Assembly (NCBI GenBank): GCA_030142905.1
Contig: JASJOG010000604.1
Coordinates: forward strand, 1 to 64,000
DNA from: Heliopora coerulea
Lineage: Eukaryota > Cnidaria > Anthozoa > Scleralcyonacea > Helioporidae
DNA length: 64,000 nucleotides
Reading direction: 5' to 3'
The notes below the pieces were generated by a model. The model worked only from the letters and a program-made list of their open reading frames with translations. It was not told the origin of the DNA and searched no databases. Below are positions 20,783-32,338 of the stretch, one piece after another. Position 1 is the first letter of the stretch. Each line of letters starts with the position of its first letter. Made by a program: the position numbers and the translations under genes.

Positions 20783-22034
20783 CATCCGTCAAGCCCACTG
20801 GGTCACTTCATCTAAGGCATTTTTAAGGGGACTTAGAAGCTGGGACGACCCAAATTTATCAGAGGGTAAATTGATGAGTATCTTAAATAATTATCACGGA
20901 ATGTTGGTCAATTTTCGTAAACAAAAATGGTAGATTTTTCAAAATGTTTCATCACCTGGACATAAAAACGATCGCACGTCAGTAAACCGGCTTGGCGTGA
21001 AGATGTGTTACTTTCCACTAAGTTCATACTTCAAAAGCAAAGTTATTTCAGGTGAAAATCTAGTTCATGCAGAATGTTTAACAAACAAAAATTCGGTAAA
21101 TGTCTAATGGTAATTGTTTCTTTGGGAGCGGTGTTCCTCTGCAAACGGAAGAGTCTCAATAAACTACCACAATGAAAACTGTTCTTTATAGCTTTATTCG
21201 TAAATAATTTCCTTAAGCAAACCTCAGACAACCCTGTACATCCTTACGAAAATTTTACATGTCATTTCACATGTAAAAAACATATGGAATTGGAACGTTT
21301 TTACATATGAAGTAGGTACTTTTTCACATATGAAATACGTAAGTCACATGTGAAGTGAACTGGTTCAAAATTGTACATGTGTAATCTTGGTGTACGAAAC
21401 ATGCATTTTACGAATGAAATTAAACATTCACATACCAAAATTAGTATCACATATCAGATTTTCATTTCACATAAGGAGTTGAAACATTGGAACCTCATGC
21501 ATTATCGCAGTGCATCACGGTAGTTTATTCACCCTTCAGAAATTGTGGAAGGTGGAAGATGCTTCCTTCGAAGTGAAGCTATAAAGTATTTTTACAAAAT
21601 TGCAATGGAAAATTTGCTATTGAAAGAGAAATAAATGCTTCTACCTGTTGAACATGGCCTGTCTTGTCTCTCTTGCGAGTATTAGGGCTACAACTATTTA
21701 GATTATCGAAATATAACACTTCACGTGCGATGGCATTACAAGCTTCGATCAAGGTAGTTCTCCAAGCTTCATGAGCTCTTACCAATCTGAATGGTAAAAA
21801 GGTAACCAGATGTCCTGTAAGGAAAATAAAACTGTGACGGTGCATTGTTTCTCACCCGTAACACTGAGATCGGATTGTCCTTGATTCATGTATCTTCCAA
21901 GGTCGTGTTGGAATAAGTCAGACCGGTCACATATCTTCATGCAGGCTTTGATGCATTGTTTGATCTAGAAACCAAAGCATTGAGTGCTTTGGTGCAAAGA
22001 TAACCGGTTACACCTTTTGTGTTTTCCTTCTTTC
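20783..22034 (+). repeat. left arm of a 5 kb inverted-repeat element
   Basis: This 1.25 kb arm is the reverse complement of 24496-25751, with roughly nine of ten bases matching over the parts I aligned. The outer end is CATCCGTCAAGCC and the inner end GGTTACACCTTTTGTGTTTTC. It includes an embedded unit rich in TTTCACATGTGAAA motifs (21240-21525). No coding sequence is recognised in the arms. Confidence 0.85.
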
Positions 22035-24495
22035 ATATCATTTTTGTTTACGTCGAAGTTCTTGAAATTTAGTTAGTGGTTATTGTTTTGCTTTTTTTCG
22101 CCATTTGAAATATGTTATGGACGTTTCACTTCAAGTTCCTGTAAGAGTTGATGTACGTCGACCAATTAAATCCCCTGATCAATTTCAAGAGCTCTGTTAT
22201 TGGTACTTTTAACCGCAACAAAGTTAAAACCTTTCAAAATGGTTGACAGTAAGTTGAAAAAGAAAAGGAGGCTCAACATATTCTTTACTTTTCTGTACCA
22301 ACAACAGTTTAAAAATTTTGTTTTTGTGCTTTCACAAGTACCCAAAAGGGTGAAGGACATGGGGAAACATGTATCAGCTCGTTGGGTTTTACAAAGCTGG
22401 CATTAAAAAGCTGCGAGTATGCTTACTACCTTTCCCAGGGGGTTAAAAGTTGTATGTTGACAAGGAAAATTGATACTTTCAATCCTCCTGAAATACACTG
22501 AATAGTGGAAAGCAATTTAATGAAGGTGAATCTGTTAATTGGAAATGAGTAATTGTTTTCCCCGTCTGAACCTTTTACTACCGGGTCACTTGAGGCAAAA
22601 TATCTCTAAATCATATGATGAAAAACATCCAATGCCTTAGATGAAAAGCGCAAAGTTTTGTCCATCAAATATGGAGTATGTACTGTAACTAGGACACATC
22701 ATAGCAAGTTACATAATGTTTGAATCCCATATGAGAATCTAAAATCATACCCGGAACTTTTAAGGTATTTTCTTATTTCTTGTAACCAACTTGTAACTCT
22801 TTCTTGTATGCTGCCACTAACATTCAGGGACTGCGGAACGATATTTTGACTGGGGAGGCTAACAGGGGGCTAGCATGTCCCCCTGAAAATATTAATTTCA
22901 ATATTTCTAAGACGGTCGTGAACACTTCTTATTTTAATGATTACTCAGAAATCACAAAACTCCGGTTATATTAACAGGAACAACTCAAATACTGTCACCT
23001 GGCCACTCAAATATTGGATATTTTTATCGGATATTTGAAATCATGAACTAAAATGCGAGTGTGGTTCTCGCTCTGTAGGCAGAACAACTCAACGGTTAAG
23101 TGAAAGGATCAAGCAACATGTGCCAAGTGTTATACGAAACAAGACAATATCATTAAGAAATCAACCGAAAAGGCAATGTACCTCTGCTCAAAAGATTAAT
23201 TGTGACTCGGCAATCGGTCGACACTTGTTGTCAAACAGATGTTGTGCCAATAACTATTCACAATCCAAATTTAGCATCCTGGCAAAGTACTGCTCAGCAT
23301 TCTTTCTAAAGATTATGGAATCCATGTATATTGGCGTTATTTTGATTTTTAATCTCTCCTGCGAAGATGACATCATTGCCTTTACATTAGGTATAAATAT
23401 AAGCTGATAACTCATTTCTCAACAGTTAGCAGACGTTTGCACCTGAAGAGTGGTCTGCCGAAATGCATAGTGCTTCTTCTTAGCAAATTAATTTTCTCCC
23501 TGTGTGTTGATTCCTCTAGTTCTCATCAGAACTTTTTTGTACAAAGCGATTCTGAAATATTTAATTTCTTTCCAAAAAAGGGGGGCTAAAGCCCCACCCC
23601 CTCGCTTCCGCGGTCCCTGACTTCATAATGCTCAAATTTCTTCCCAAACACAAAGTAACCATCGGCCTATAAAATTGCTTGCACCAGAACAAGAATACTT
23701 AATGGTCTTAGTAATATTAAGATATATACTCTTGGGAATAGAAATCGAACATAAGTTTGGCATATTTCAATGCTAATTTGAAGTTGTTTCTTATATCACA
23801 AATTAAGCACTCTTCTTATTTGGCCAACAAGTGATATGTATATTCCGAAACCAACATCGTTCAGCAGTCAGCCGGATTCTAACCAATGAAGCATCATAAT
23901 ATGGTAAATAGCATGGTTGGAATATCTCTTGCAAGTTATCGAGCATTTGCTCTAGAGCAGTGTTCAGGATAATATAATATGTGACAGACAACTATATATA
24001 ATGGATTGCTGAAGTCTTCCTTGCTGGAGCCAGGAGATGATTTGATGGTGACAGAGGTTTCATTATCGACGATATGTCGAATGGGGTTGAGCTTAATACA
24101 TGTATACCTACTTTCCTAAATGGGGTATGTCAGTCTTCTGTTGGCGAAAATAGTAAAACTTAGAAAAAAAGTTTGGTTTATGTCAAAAGAGCAATCTGCT
24201 GAGTCAGATATTTCCAGATACTGAAATATTACTTTCCTTTCGCTATGCGATTAGAATTAATCAAAGTTTGAGTTATAATTAAGTACCTACGGGATCTTCT
24301 TTTATCCTCCATTAATACAAGAATGGAACCGCAGGACACAATACTTAATATTAAAAACATTAAGATCTTAGTAACTACAGACATATTTATGCCAAACTTA
24401 TTAATGAGTTGCCTTAGGTGGCATAGTAAGACTAGGTTCCTTTTGTGTAAATAATATTAAAATTAATCATCCCGTTTTACTTCCCCCTTCACAAA
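22035..24495. other. spacer between the inverted arms
   Basis: 2.46 kb. Apart from the Penelope-like fragment (23053-23520), it shows only short frames without recognisable domains. Confidence 0.5.
23053..23520 (+). pseudogene. Penelope-like GIY-YIG endonuclease fragment and 3' tail
   Basis: It reads CGSRSVGRTTQRLSERIKQH, later SAIGRHLLSNRCCANNY and SKFSILAK. This is the 'YVGRT.QRL..RI.QH' and 'FSIL' pattern of the GIY-YIG nuclease that ends Penelope-like elements, with the first Tyr of GIY lost (CGSRSVGRT). A tail with CTGAAGAGTGGTCTGCCGAAA follows at 23443. It lies in the spacer of the large inverted repeat. No RT is present upstream. Confidence 0.65.
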
Positions 24496-25751
24496 GAAAG
24501 AAAACACAAAAGGTGTAACCGGTTATATTCGCACCAAAGCACTCAATGTTTTGGTTTCTAGATCAAACAATACATCATAGCCTGCATGAAGATATGTGGC
24601 CCATTTGACTTATTTAAACACGATCTTTGAAGCTACATGAATGCAGGACAACCCGTCCCCAGTGTTACCGGTGAGAAACGATGCACTTGCCACAGTTTTA
24701 TTTTCCTTACCCGACATCTGGTTACCTTCTTACCATTTAAACTCGTAAAAGTTCATGAAGCTTGGAGAACTACTTTGATCGAAGCTTGTAATGCCATCGC
24801 ACGCGAAGCGTTGTTTCGATAATCTTTATAGTTGCAGGCCAAATACTCGCAAGAGAGAGAAAATAAGCCACTTTTAACTGGTAAAAGCATTTCTTACTGT
24901 TTCAAAAGCGAATTTTCCGTTGCAATTTTGCAAAAATACTTCATGACTTCACTTCGAAGGTAGCATCCTCCACCTTCCATAATTCCTGAAGGGTGAATAA
25001 ACTACCGTGATGCACTGCGATAATGCATAAGGTTCCAATGTTTCAACTCCTTATGTAAAATGAAAATCTGATATGTGATATTAATTTTGGTATGTGAATG
25101 TTTGATTTCATGTGTAAAATACATGTTTCGTATACCAAGATTACACATGTAAAATTCTGAACCCGTTCACTTCACATATAATATACGTATTTCATATGTG
25201 GAAAAGCGCCTATTTCGCATGTGAAACGTAAATTTCATGTGCAAAAACGTTTCAATTGCATGTTTTTCACATGTGAAATGACATACGAAATTTTCGTAAG
25301 GGTGCATAGGAGATTTGCTTAACAAAATTATTTACAAATAAAGCTATAAAGAGCTGTTTTCATAGTGGTAGTTTATTGAGATTCATCCGTTTGCCTATCA
25401 ACATCGCTCGCTAATACGCAATTACCGTTACACCTTTATTAAATTGTTGTTTGTTAAATATTCTGCATGAACTAGATTTTCGCCTGAAAAAGCTTTGCTT
25501 TTCAAGTATAAACTTAGCGGAAAGTAACACGTCTTCATGTCAAGCCGGTTTACTGACGTGCAATCGTTTTTATGCCCTGGTGATGAAACATTTTGAAAAA
25601 TCTACCCTTTTTGTTTACGAAAATCGACCAACATTCCGTGATAATTATGTAGATACTCATCAATTTACCCTCTATCAAATTTGGATCGTCCCAGCTTCTA
25701 AGTCCCCTTAAAAATACCTTAGATGAAGTACCCCAACAGGCTTGACGGATG
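24496..25751 (-). repeat. right arm of the 5 kb inverted-repeat element
   Basis: Reverse complement of 20783-22034. It ends 90 bp before the exon at 25842. The mirrored order of landmarks (GTGTAACCGGTTA at 24512, GCATTATCGCAGTGCATCAC complement near 25015, CGATCGTCCCAGCTTC near 25685) confirms a single long inverted duplication and not scattered repeats. Confidence 0.85.
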
Positions 25752-25841
25752 AAACATAATCTTGCGGCTGTAAATTTAAACGAAGAACTTGGTACGTGGT
25801 AATGTCTACAAAAAATTTGTTCGTGCTCAATTCTTTTTCAG

Positions 25842-26182
25842 GTGATTCCAGCCCAAGACATCAAAGATTTTAAGACAAACCTAAACGATCAACTGATAAG
25901 TTTCCCAGTGATTAAAGTTTCTGGACAAGAGAAGCCTTTTTTAAACCCAGTTAAAGTAGAGCTCGATTACTCTACAGTTGATGTGGCAGCTGTAGATGAG
26001 GAGTTTCTTCCTGTTGGGAAGAAGCTTCCCCTTTCATCTAAATATGGTGTACTGCTTCGGAATCACAGAGATTCCTTGGGGGAACAAACGTGGAGAAGTA
26101 TAACTGATGATAGAAGTGCAAGGATAGAACGAACTCAAAAGGATCGATTGAGAATATCATTTTCCGTCATGCATTTTTGCAA
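25842..26182 (+). CDS. second ZU5 domain, C-terminal exon, into UPA-like region
   Basis: Acceptor CTCAATTCTTTTTCAG, donor GCAA|GTAAGT. It encodes VIPAQDIKDFKTNLNDQL, then 'VIKVSGQEKPFLNPVKVELD' (the second copy of the ZU5 'F..PV.V.L' motif), a polar linker, and 'TQKDRLRISFSVMHFCK'. The last resembles the 'I.F.V.HFS' strand that starts the UPA segment in PIDD and ankyrins. It enters in phase 0 and leaves in phase 2, fitting 28433. Confidence 0.85.
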
Positions 26183-26209
26183 GTAAGTTTGAAATTTGTT
26201 CCATTAAGT

Positions 26210-26258
26210 TATCACATATATGTCCCATTATATGGGACATATATTATATGTCTGTGAT
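26210..26258. repeat. short palindrome
   Basis: TATCAC...ATATGTCCCATTATATGGGACATAT...GTGATA forms a strong hairpin, placed 30 bp after the exon donor at 26183. It is intronic. Confidence 0.7.
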
Positions 26259-26261
26259 AAT

Positions 26262-26748
26262 GCAGTTCAACACTCTACCAACTGTACTACAAAGCCATCC
26301 AACCCACAACCTTTAATACTCCAAAGCAACACTCTATTAACTGCTCTACAAGACCACCATAATCACAACCTTTGGTACTTCATTCCAACAGTCTATTAAT
26401 TGAACCACAAGACAATCCGACCCACGACCTTTGATACTCCAGTCCAACGCTCTACCAACTGGACTACAAGACCATCATACCCAGGACTTTTGATACTTTA
26501 GTGCAACACTACCGAGTTACTAGACTATCTAACACAGATCATTTGATACTCCAGTCCAACACTCTAACAATTGAGCTAGACGATCATGCAACTCATACCT
26601 TTAATGCTAAACATCCTACCAACTGAACTACAAGAACACCATATCTACAACCTTTGATACTACAGTCCAACACTCTAACAACTGAATTACAAGATCATCC
26701 AACCCATAACCTTTCATACCCCAGTCCAATACTCTAACAACTGAATTA
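26262..26748 (+). repeat. minisatellite, ~58 bp unit, tRNA-like (left part)
   Basis: About eight units of 57-60 bp share CACAACCTTTGATACTCCAG and AACACTCTACCAACTG. On the minus strand a unit reads like a tRNA core: CAGTTGGTAGAGCGTTGGAC (A-box region), then AAAGGTCGTGGGTTGG near the B-box. The array is split by the transposon inserted at 26749-27684 and resumes after it. Confidence 0.8.
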
Positions 26749-27684
26749 CAGTGGAACCCCGTTAATACGATCACCATTGGGCCGAAAAAATTTGGTCGTA
26801 TTAACGGGGTGGTAGTATTAACGGGGGTGGATCAGATACGTAACAAATGGTTTTTAAATGACGTCATGGCAAACGGAGTCAGATTTCAATTAGCATAACG
26901 CTAAAACCACAAAATAATCCACAAATAAATTTTATTAACTGAACACAACTCAACAAAATTAACCAAATGAGATGAATAACCTTGATAATAAGCCCCTATA
27001 TTAGTTATTTAAATTTATTTAGGTTTAAAAATATCTGTAAGCTTCCGTTGGTTTTTCCGACACTCAAGCTAATCGGTTTGAGCTTGGCAGATTACTCCGA
27101 CGAGTTCATTTGCCATTTTTGAATTTCCTTTCTGTTCGAAAAGTAAAGCAGAAGCTAAAGTTATTGGAACAGGTGTCAATCGGGCGGGGATATGGAATGG
27201 AGATTCCATGCATTTACAAATTTATGGGGCAGGAAAAGAACATTGACTTGCTAAGTAAATTGCCGAATAACCTATCCGTTAGAGTCGAAATGGAATGTGG
27301 CCAAAAGAGAACAGCTGGGAAAAGTGCCATAAAAAAGAAGGCAAGAAAAAGATAAAACGATCCAAAAACATATTTAATCACGTTCTATCTGTTTAATAAA
27401 AATTAAAATGAATATTGAAAAACGTTTAAGTGTTAATCATTTGCCGTATGTGTAACTGATTAAGATAATTATATACTGCATATCAGAATTTGATATCAAA
27501 AAGGCATTACTCAACACGTCGAGTGGTCGTATTAAACAGTAGTGGACATCAAAATATGGTCGTTGGTCGTATTAACGAAGTGGTCGTATTAACGAGTTTT
27601 TCAGATAAGAAAAAAAGTTAGCTCTTATTCGGGGGGGAAAAAGTGGTCGTATTAACGGGGTGGTCGTAAGGCGGGGTTCCACTG
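26749..27684 (-). mobile_element. non-autonomous Tigger/pogo-like transposon, 936 bp
   Basis: Ends CAGTGGAACCCCGTTAATACGA and the complement, flanked by TA on both sides (26747-26748, 27685-27686). The subterminal motif GGTCGTATTAACGGGG is repeated at both ends. It inserted into the 58 bp minisatellite. Its only coding remnant is a HIRAN-type C-terminus. The TIR differs from the element at 2985 but the architecture is the same, so it is a second Tigger subfamily. I place the missing transposase on the strand opposite the HIRAN gene, by analogy. Confidence 0.85.
27110..27355 (+). pseudogene. HIRAN-associated C-terminal fragment inside the Tigger-like element
   Basis: It reads 'IGRGYGMEIPCIYKFMGQEK' then NIDLLSKL, ending in a basic KKKARKR tail. 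This corresponds to the GG-Y-LEIPC-Y-F tail of the HIRAN gene at 3396-3858. The HIRAN core itself is deleted here. The basic end could be a nuclear localisation signal. There is no transposase in this copy. Confidence 0.55.
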
Positions 27685-27686
27685 TA

Positions 27687-28000
27687 CAAGGCCATCCAAC
27701 CCACAACCTTTGATAGTCCAGTCCAAAACCCTAAAAACTGAATTACACGACCATGGAACCCACGACCTTTCATACTTCAGTGAATCCGTCTAACACCTAA
27801 GCTACAAGACCATCCAACTCACAACCTTTAATCCTCCAGTCCAACATCCTACAAATTGAATTGTAAGACAGCCATATCCACAGCCTTTGATACTACAGTC
27901 CATAACGCCACCGAGTTACTAAACCACCCAACCTGTAACCTTAGATACTCTACTGTTACATCTGGGGCAAAACCGTCAAACACACAACTTTGATATTTTC
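27687..28000 (+). repeat. minisatellite, ~58 bp unit (right part)
   Basis: Continuation of the array at 26262-26748 beyond the transposon. About five diverged units, degrading towards 28000. Confidence 0.75.
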
Positions 28001-28164
28001 TCTCAAAGAATATGAGTTTGACGAACGTCCACATTTCGTCCATCATATTACCAACATCTTACATGCTTATTTTATGTAAAACTCATCTCATTCGGTAACA
28101 TTAGCCTATCGTTGCTGCCAACTTGGGGTGGTGCATGCTGAACGTACACCTTTAGTCGCCATTT

Positions 28165-28240
28165 AAGTCTCGATAGCTCAATGGTTGGAATGTCTCATCA
28201 GCCAAGACAAGGTTGCTGATTCGACCCCCGTCTGGGGCTA
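28165..28240 (+). tRNA. tRNA-like sequence (SINE head or pseudo-tRNA)
   Basis: It has a tRNA-type A box (TAGCTCAATGGTTGGAATG) and a B-box-like GATTCGACCCC with flanking stem, GTCTGGGGC at the end, and the correct 70-75 nt spacing. The acceptor stem pairs only partly. It is more probably the head of a tRNA-derived SINE than an active tRNA. It lies in the intron before exon 28433. Confidence 0.45.
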
Positions 28241-28432
28241 AGATATCGTTTTTCTCTGGTAAGAGCTTCAGGAATACCCACATCTCCTCCGTAAAAGCGA
28301 GTGCAACTAACACACATACAAACGTCGGTTTGCTGGGATATCTTTCATTCTGTTTTTAAGCAGGTTAGCTGTTCAGAAAATTACCCGAAAAAGTTTTGAG
28401 TGACGACAAGACAAAGTTGTAATTTTTTGCAG

Positions 28433-28747
28433 GTTGTATCCAGCTGTCAAGAACAACGAAAAGGCGAACGTAGAAAATCTGGATGGCACGAGATGTCATT
28501 TCGACGAAGCGTCACCAGGTGTCAAAGCAATTTGTTTGGCAGGCCTCGAGAGGACTCGATCATTGCAAAAACTTTCTGCAGTGTTGGCTCCAAACACTGA
28601 AAAGCATAGTGTGAAAAGGCAGTGGGGTTTTGAGGGAGAATTATGCAACGATCCCATTAGATATAATGATATGGTCTACTTTTGTGTGCCGTTGCAGGAA
28701 CAGGAGCAGGAGCATGAGCATTTAAATCTTCCTGACAATAATATCCG
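28433..28747 (+). CDS. UPA-like region exon
   Basis: Acceptor GTAATTTTTTGCAG, donor CCG|GTAAGT. The first base completes the Lys codon from 26182, so the joined text reads HFCKLYPAVK. Later segments are 'CHFDEASPGVKAICLAGLER' and 'GFEGELCNDPIRYNDMVYF' followed by CVPLQ. The end is an EQEQEHEH-rich linker. Position and strand pattern suggest the UPA domain that packs against ZU5 in PIDD, UNC5 and ankyrin, but similarity is weak by eye. It leaves in phase 2. Confidence 0.75.
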
Positions 28748-28771
28748 GTAAGTTAAAAGTTGTGTTAATAG

Positions 28772-28801
28772 CCTTATTCTTATTCTTATTCTTATTCTTA
28801 T
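28772..28801 (+). repeat. ATTCTT microsatellite at the LINE 3' end
   Basis: Five tandem TTCTTA units abut the 3' end of the minus-strand LINE, where many CR1/L2/Jockey-like LINEs end in short tandem repeats. Confidence 0.8.
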
Positions 28802-28804
28802 TTA

Positions 28805-29440
28805 ATGTTATTTAAACACGGTAGCCTTTCATATAGTCTGCTTTTCAAAGGGCCTTGTAAATTACAACTTACAAACATTAAGCTAATATATTACATACCT
28901 ATATTACAAATTATATATAACTATTTACAAAATAAAATAAGTGAATTATTCACTGGTTGGCTAACAGATTTCTGAATGTTTTCAAGGTCTTTGTATTAAT
29001 ATTGTTTACTATATGTTCATCTAACCTGTTCCAACACACAGCTCCTCTATAAGAAAAACTTCGCTTTAGGAAATCAGTTCTTGGCTTATTTGGTATAAGT
29101 TTGGTGTTATTACCCCGTAAGTTATAATAGTGGTTATCACGTGTGTTAAACAACTGTGACAAATAGTTTGGTGCTAAACCCTTAATTATTTTGTACATCA
29201 TTATCAATTCACGTTGATTCAAAGTTTTGATGACGGGAGACCATTTTAAGTTATTAAAGATTTCGACTGATCGAATTTCATATGTGGATCCAGTAATAAT
29301 CCTAGCTGCGCGCTTCAGCAGTTTGAATAGTTTTTCTATATTAGAATTGTTGCCATCATGCCATACACAAACGTAAGGATAGTCGGTTAAACCTAGGTTA
29401 ATGATTTCATGATACCTGTATTGAATTGTCCATATCTAAT
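28805..29440 (-). pseudogene. Jockey/CR1-like LINE, ORF2 C-terminus and 3' end
   Basis: The minus frame 29222-28950 reads 'MMYKIIKGLAPNYLSQLFN', then YNLRGNNTKLIPNKPRTDFL and 'FSYRGAVCWNRL', the typical C-terminal end of these ORF2 proteins. Upstream (29440-29222), 'LFKLLKRAARIITGSTY' continues it in a shifted frame. The 3' end runs into the ATTCTT repeat at 28772. It may be the 3' half of the LINE whose RT lies at 33840-34360, with the Gypsy element between them. Confidence 0.8.
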
Positions 29441-29689
29441 CGACAGAAAAATGTAATAACTCGGGAAACTGTGTGCAGCGTTTAAGCAGAAAACTGAAAT
29501 GGAACGTTTCGAGTGGGTGAAATTAAGCTACCCTTGCTTTCCCGATCTTGCATTGTTTACCAACTTAAATGTGATCGATGTGATGCTGATTTTGCCGGCT
29601 ACACGTGACGGCACTTGTACCAGTGAATGATCAGCGAATGATCAGCGAATGATCAGCCCATAGGGCTTCTAGAACTTTAGTTTGCTCTT
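29441..29689. other. junction region, no 5' LTR visible
   Basis: Sequence between the LINE fragment and the Gypsy gag. It includes three tandem copies of AATGATCAGCG (29624-29660). No copy of the TGTAGTAACC LTR start seen at 33447 is present, so the Gypsy element lacks its left LTR. Confidence 0.5.
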
Positions 29690-30700
29690 TTGCTTGATAA
29701 TGAAGTTGAGATGAAACTGACAGAGAAGACATTCGACGAACTAGTTAAAATAATGAAAGACCACCAGAAACCGACGATTAGTGTAATTGTTCAACGGCAC
29801 AAGTTTGACACCCGAGACAGACAACCGAACGAATCTGTAGCAGAATTCTTGGCAAGATTACGAGAGATTGCTCAGTATTGCAAATTTAAAGAGACATTGG
29901 AAGAATGATTACGTAACAGGCTCATGAGTGGAATCCGCAACGATCGTATTCAACGACGACTTTTGGCAGAACCAAAATTAACATTTAATGAGGCGCATAA
30001 AATTGCGATTGCCATGGAGTTGGCGGAAAAGAACAGCCAACTTTTGAGAGATGGACAAACCAGTGAAGACAACAAATTGACTGTAGATAAGATTGCCGGG
30101 GACTGGAAAGGCAGAGAATGCTTCAGATGTGGCGGAAATCACCGTTCAGACGAATGTAAGTTTGTGGATGCAGTGTGTTTCAGTTGTAAGAAGAAAGGGC
30201 ACATAGCGGGGAAGTGCAGAAGTGGGTCAAATCGATCATTGCCTAGAAAACCAAATCGAGCACAAAATCAAGAGAAAAACAACGACAATCGAAGGAAGGT
30301 CCAACAGAATCAATCGGCAAATTTTCTACAACAAGAAGAAAGTGGTATAAACCAGGACTACGGAATGTATGAATTGAGAGAAGAAAAGGCGGAGCCTGTG
30401 AAGGTCAACGTTGAAGTAAACAACCAAAAGCTTTTGATGGAAGTTAACACGGAATCAGCCTTCTCAGTCATCGGACACGAAACATGGAAGAAAATTGCTA
30501 ACCCTGGCGTTAAACTCCAGTCAACAAACATGATATTGACGACGTACAAGGGGGAGAAAATGCAAGTGAAAGGGGAATCGAAAGTTCAGGTAAAGTACAA
30601 CAAACAGTATTTTGAACTGCCAATTGTTGTCGTGAAGGGCCGAACACGGTCTTTGCTAGGGAGAAATTGGTTGCGCGAAATTAAATTAAGTTGGAAATAA
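29690..30700 (+). pseudogene. Gypsy Gag with zinc knuckles, and protease
   Basis: Gag segment 'FDELVKIMKDHQKPTISV' and 'PNESVAEFLARLREIAQYC' precede an in-frame TGA near 29908. The same frame then continues 'LMSGIRNDRIQRRLLAEPKL'. Two CCHC knuckles follow (CFRCGGNHRSDEC and CFSCKKKGHIAGKC, about 30120-30220). The protease region has an NTE triplet at 30446-30454 in place of the catalytic DTG, then LLGRNWL. The nonsense codon and the lost active site show decay. Confidence 0.85.
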
Positions 30701-30757
30701 ATCCTTTTGATGAACGTGACTAGTATTGTGAGAGAGTTGGTTCAAAAGTATCCATAG

Positions 30758-32060
30758 GTGTTTCAGAGCGGTTTGGGGACGTTACAAGGCACAGAGGCTC
30801 GAATTCACGTCGACAAAGATGCAAAACCAATCTATTGCAAAGCCCGCCCAGTTCCTTACCTCCTGAAAGCAAAAATTGAAAATAAAATTCAACAGATAGT
30901 CGATGAAGGAACAATTGAACCTGTACAATTCAGCGAATGGGCAGCACCAATAGTACCAATTGTGAAAGAAGACGGAAGCGTGAGAATGTGTGGCGATTAC
31001 AAAATGACATTAAATAAAGGATCGAAATTAGACAATTATCCGATTCCCAAATCTGAAGACCTCTTCGCTACTCTGAATGAGGGTCAACAGTTTACAAAGC
31101 TAGACATGAGTCAGGCCTATCAACGGTTGAAATTAGATGAACATTCCAAACAATAGACAACAATCAACACGCACAAAGGGTTGTTCAGGTACAACCCACT
31201 CCCTGATGGCATTTCAAGCGCACCAGGAATATATCAAAGAGTTATGGAGAATTTATTGCAAGGAATACCATGTCTTAGTAAGGGCGAATGATATATTAGT
31301 ATCTGGAGAGAATGAAGAGGCCCACCGTAAAAACCTTGAAGAAGTCCTTCGGAGGTTAGCAGATGCAGGATTACGCTTGAACCCCAAGAAATGTGTATTC
31401 TTCGCCGAAGAAGTGGTGTACCTGGGGCAGAAGATCAACAACGATGGTGTAAGACCGGTGGATGATAAAGTCAAAGTAATCCAATAATGTATCACAACTG
31501 AGGGCTTACTTGGGCATGTTGAACTATTATCACAGATTTATACCGAACCTGGCAAGTGAACTTCAACCCCTCTACAAGCTGTTACGGAAAAACGAAGCAT
31601 GGAAGTGTGGACCACAGCAACAGCGGACTTTTGGAGCATCCAAAGAAATGATTAAGTCATCCAAATTGACTATACACTATGACAGCAAGAAAGAAGTCCT
31701 CTTACAATGTGACGCTTCACCTTGCGGGGTTGGCGCGGTTTTGTCACATGTAATGGAAGATGGTTTGGAGAAGCCCATTGCATGCGCGTCACGCACGTTA
31801 GCACTCGCAGAGAAGAATTCTTCACAGTTGGAAAAAGAGGCACTCACAATAATCTTTGGTCTTGGCTAGTTCCATCAATATGTGTATGGGAGGAAATTCA
31901 CCATAATAACTGACCACAAACCGTTGCAAGGACTGTTTAACGAACAAAAAGGCATTAAAGTTACAGTGGCAGAACGCATCCGCCGATGGGCACTCACCTT
32001 ATCAGCTTACTAATACACGATCCCGTATAAAGCAGGTAGCCAGCATACCAATGCCGACGG
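30758..32060 (+). pseudogene. Gypsy reverse transcriptase and RNase H
   Basis: RT blocks include VPYLLKAKIENKI, 'FSEWAAPIVPIVKEDGSVR', 'TKLDMSQAYQRLKLD' and a degenerate catalytic box AND (about 31285) where the family has DD. 'LNPKKCVFFAEEVVYLG' and 'LLGMLNYYHRFIPNLA' follow in other frames. RNase H begins QCDASPCGVGAVLSH (about 31710) and continues to 'ADGLSRIPAHE' near 32060. Stops near 31154, 31488 and 31869 and frame changes break it. Confidence 0.85.
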
Positions 32061-32338
32061 CTTGAGTCGAATTCCAGCCCATGAAACAATGTCACGTGCT
32101 CCCAGGGTTGGAAACATAGACTTCTCGTTAGGCTGTTTGGACAACACTCCTGTAACATCCGCAAAAATCAGAGATTCAACACGGAGGGACCCCGAATTGT
32201 CTATGGTGATGCGTTTCATCGAAAACAACTGGCCAAATACTCCAGAAACACTTACGGAGAGTGTTATTATATATTATATACTCGTCGAGACGAATTGACC
32301 GTTCAACACGTGGATGTATACTATGAGGACAAAGAGTC

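Noticed and set aside
26262..28000. Regular direct repeats that could suggest a CRISPR-like array
   Set aside because: The units are contiguous diverged tandem copies without unique spacers, in a eukaryotic intron. They are minisatellites.
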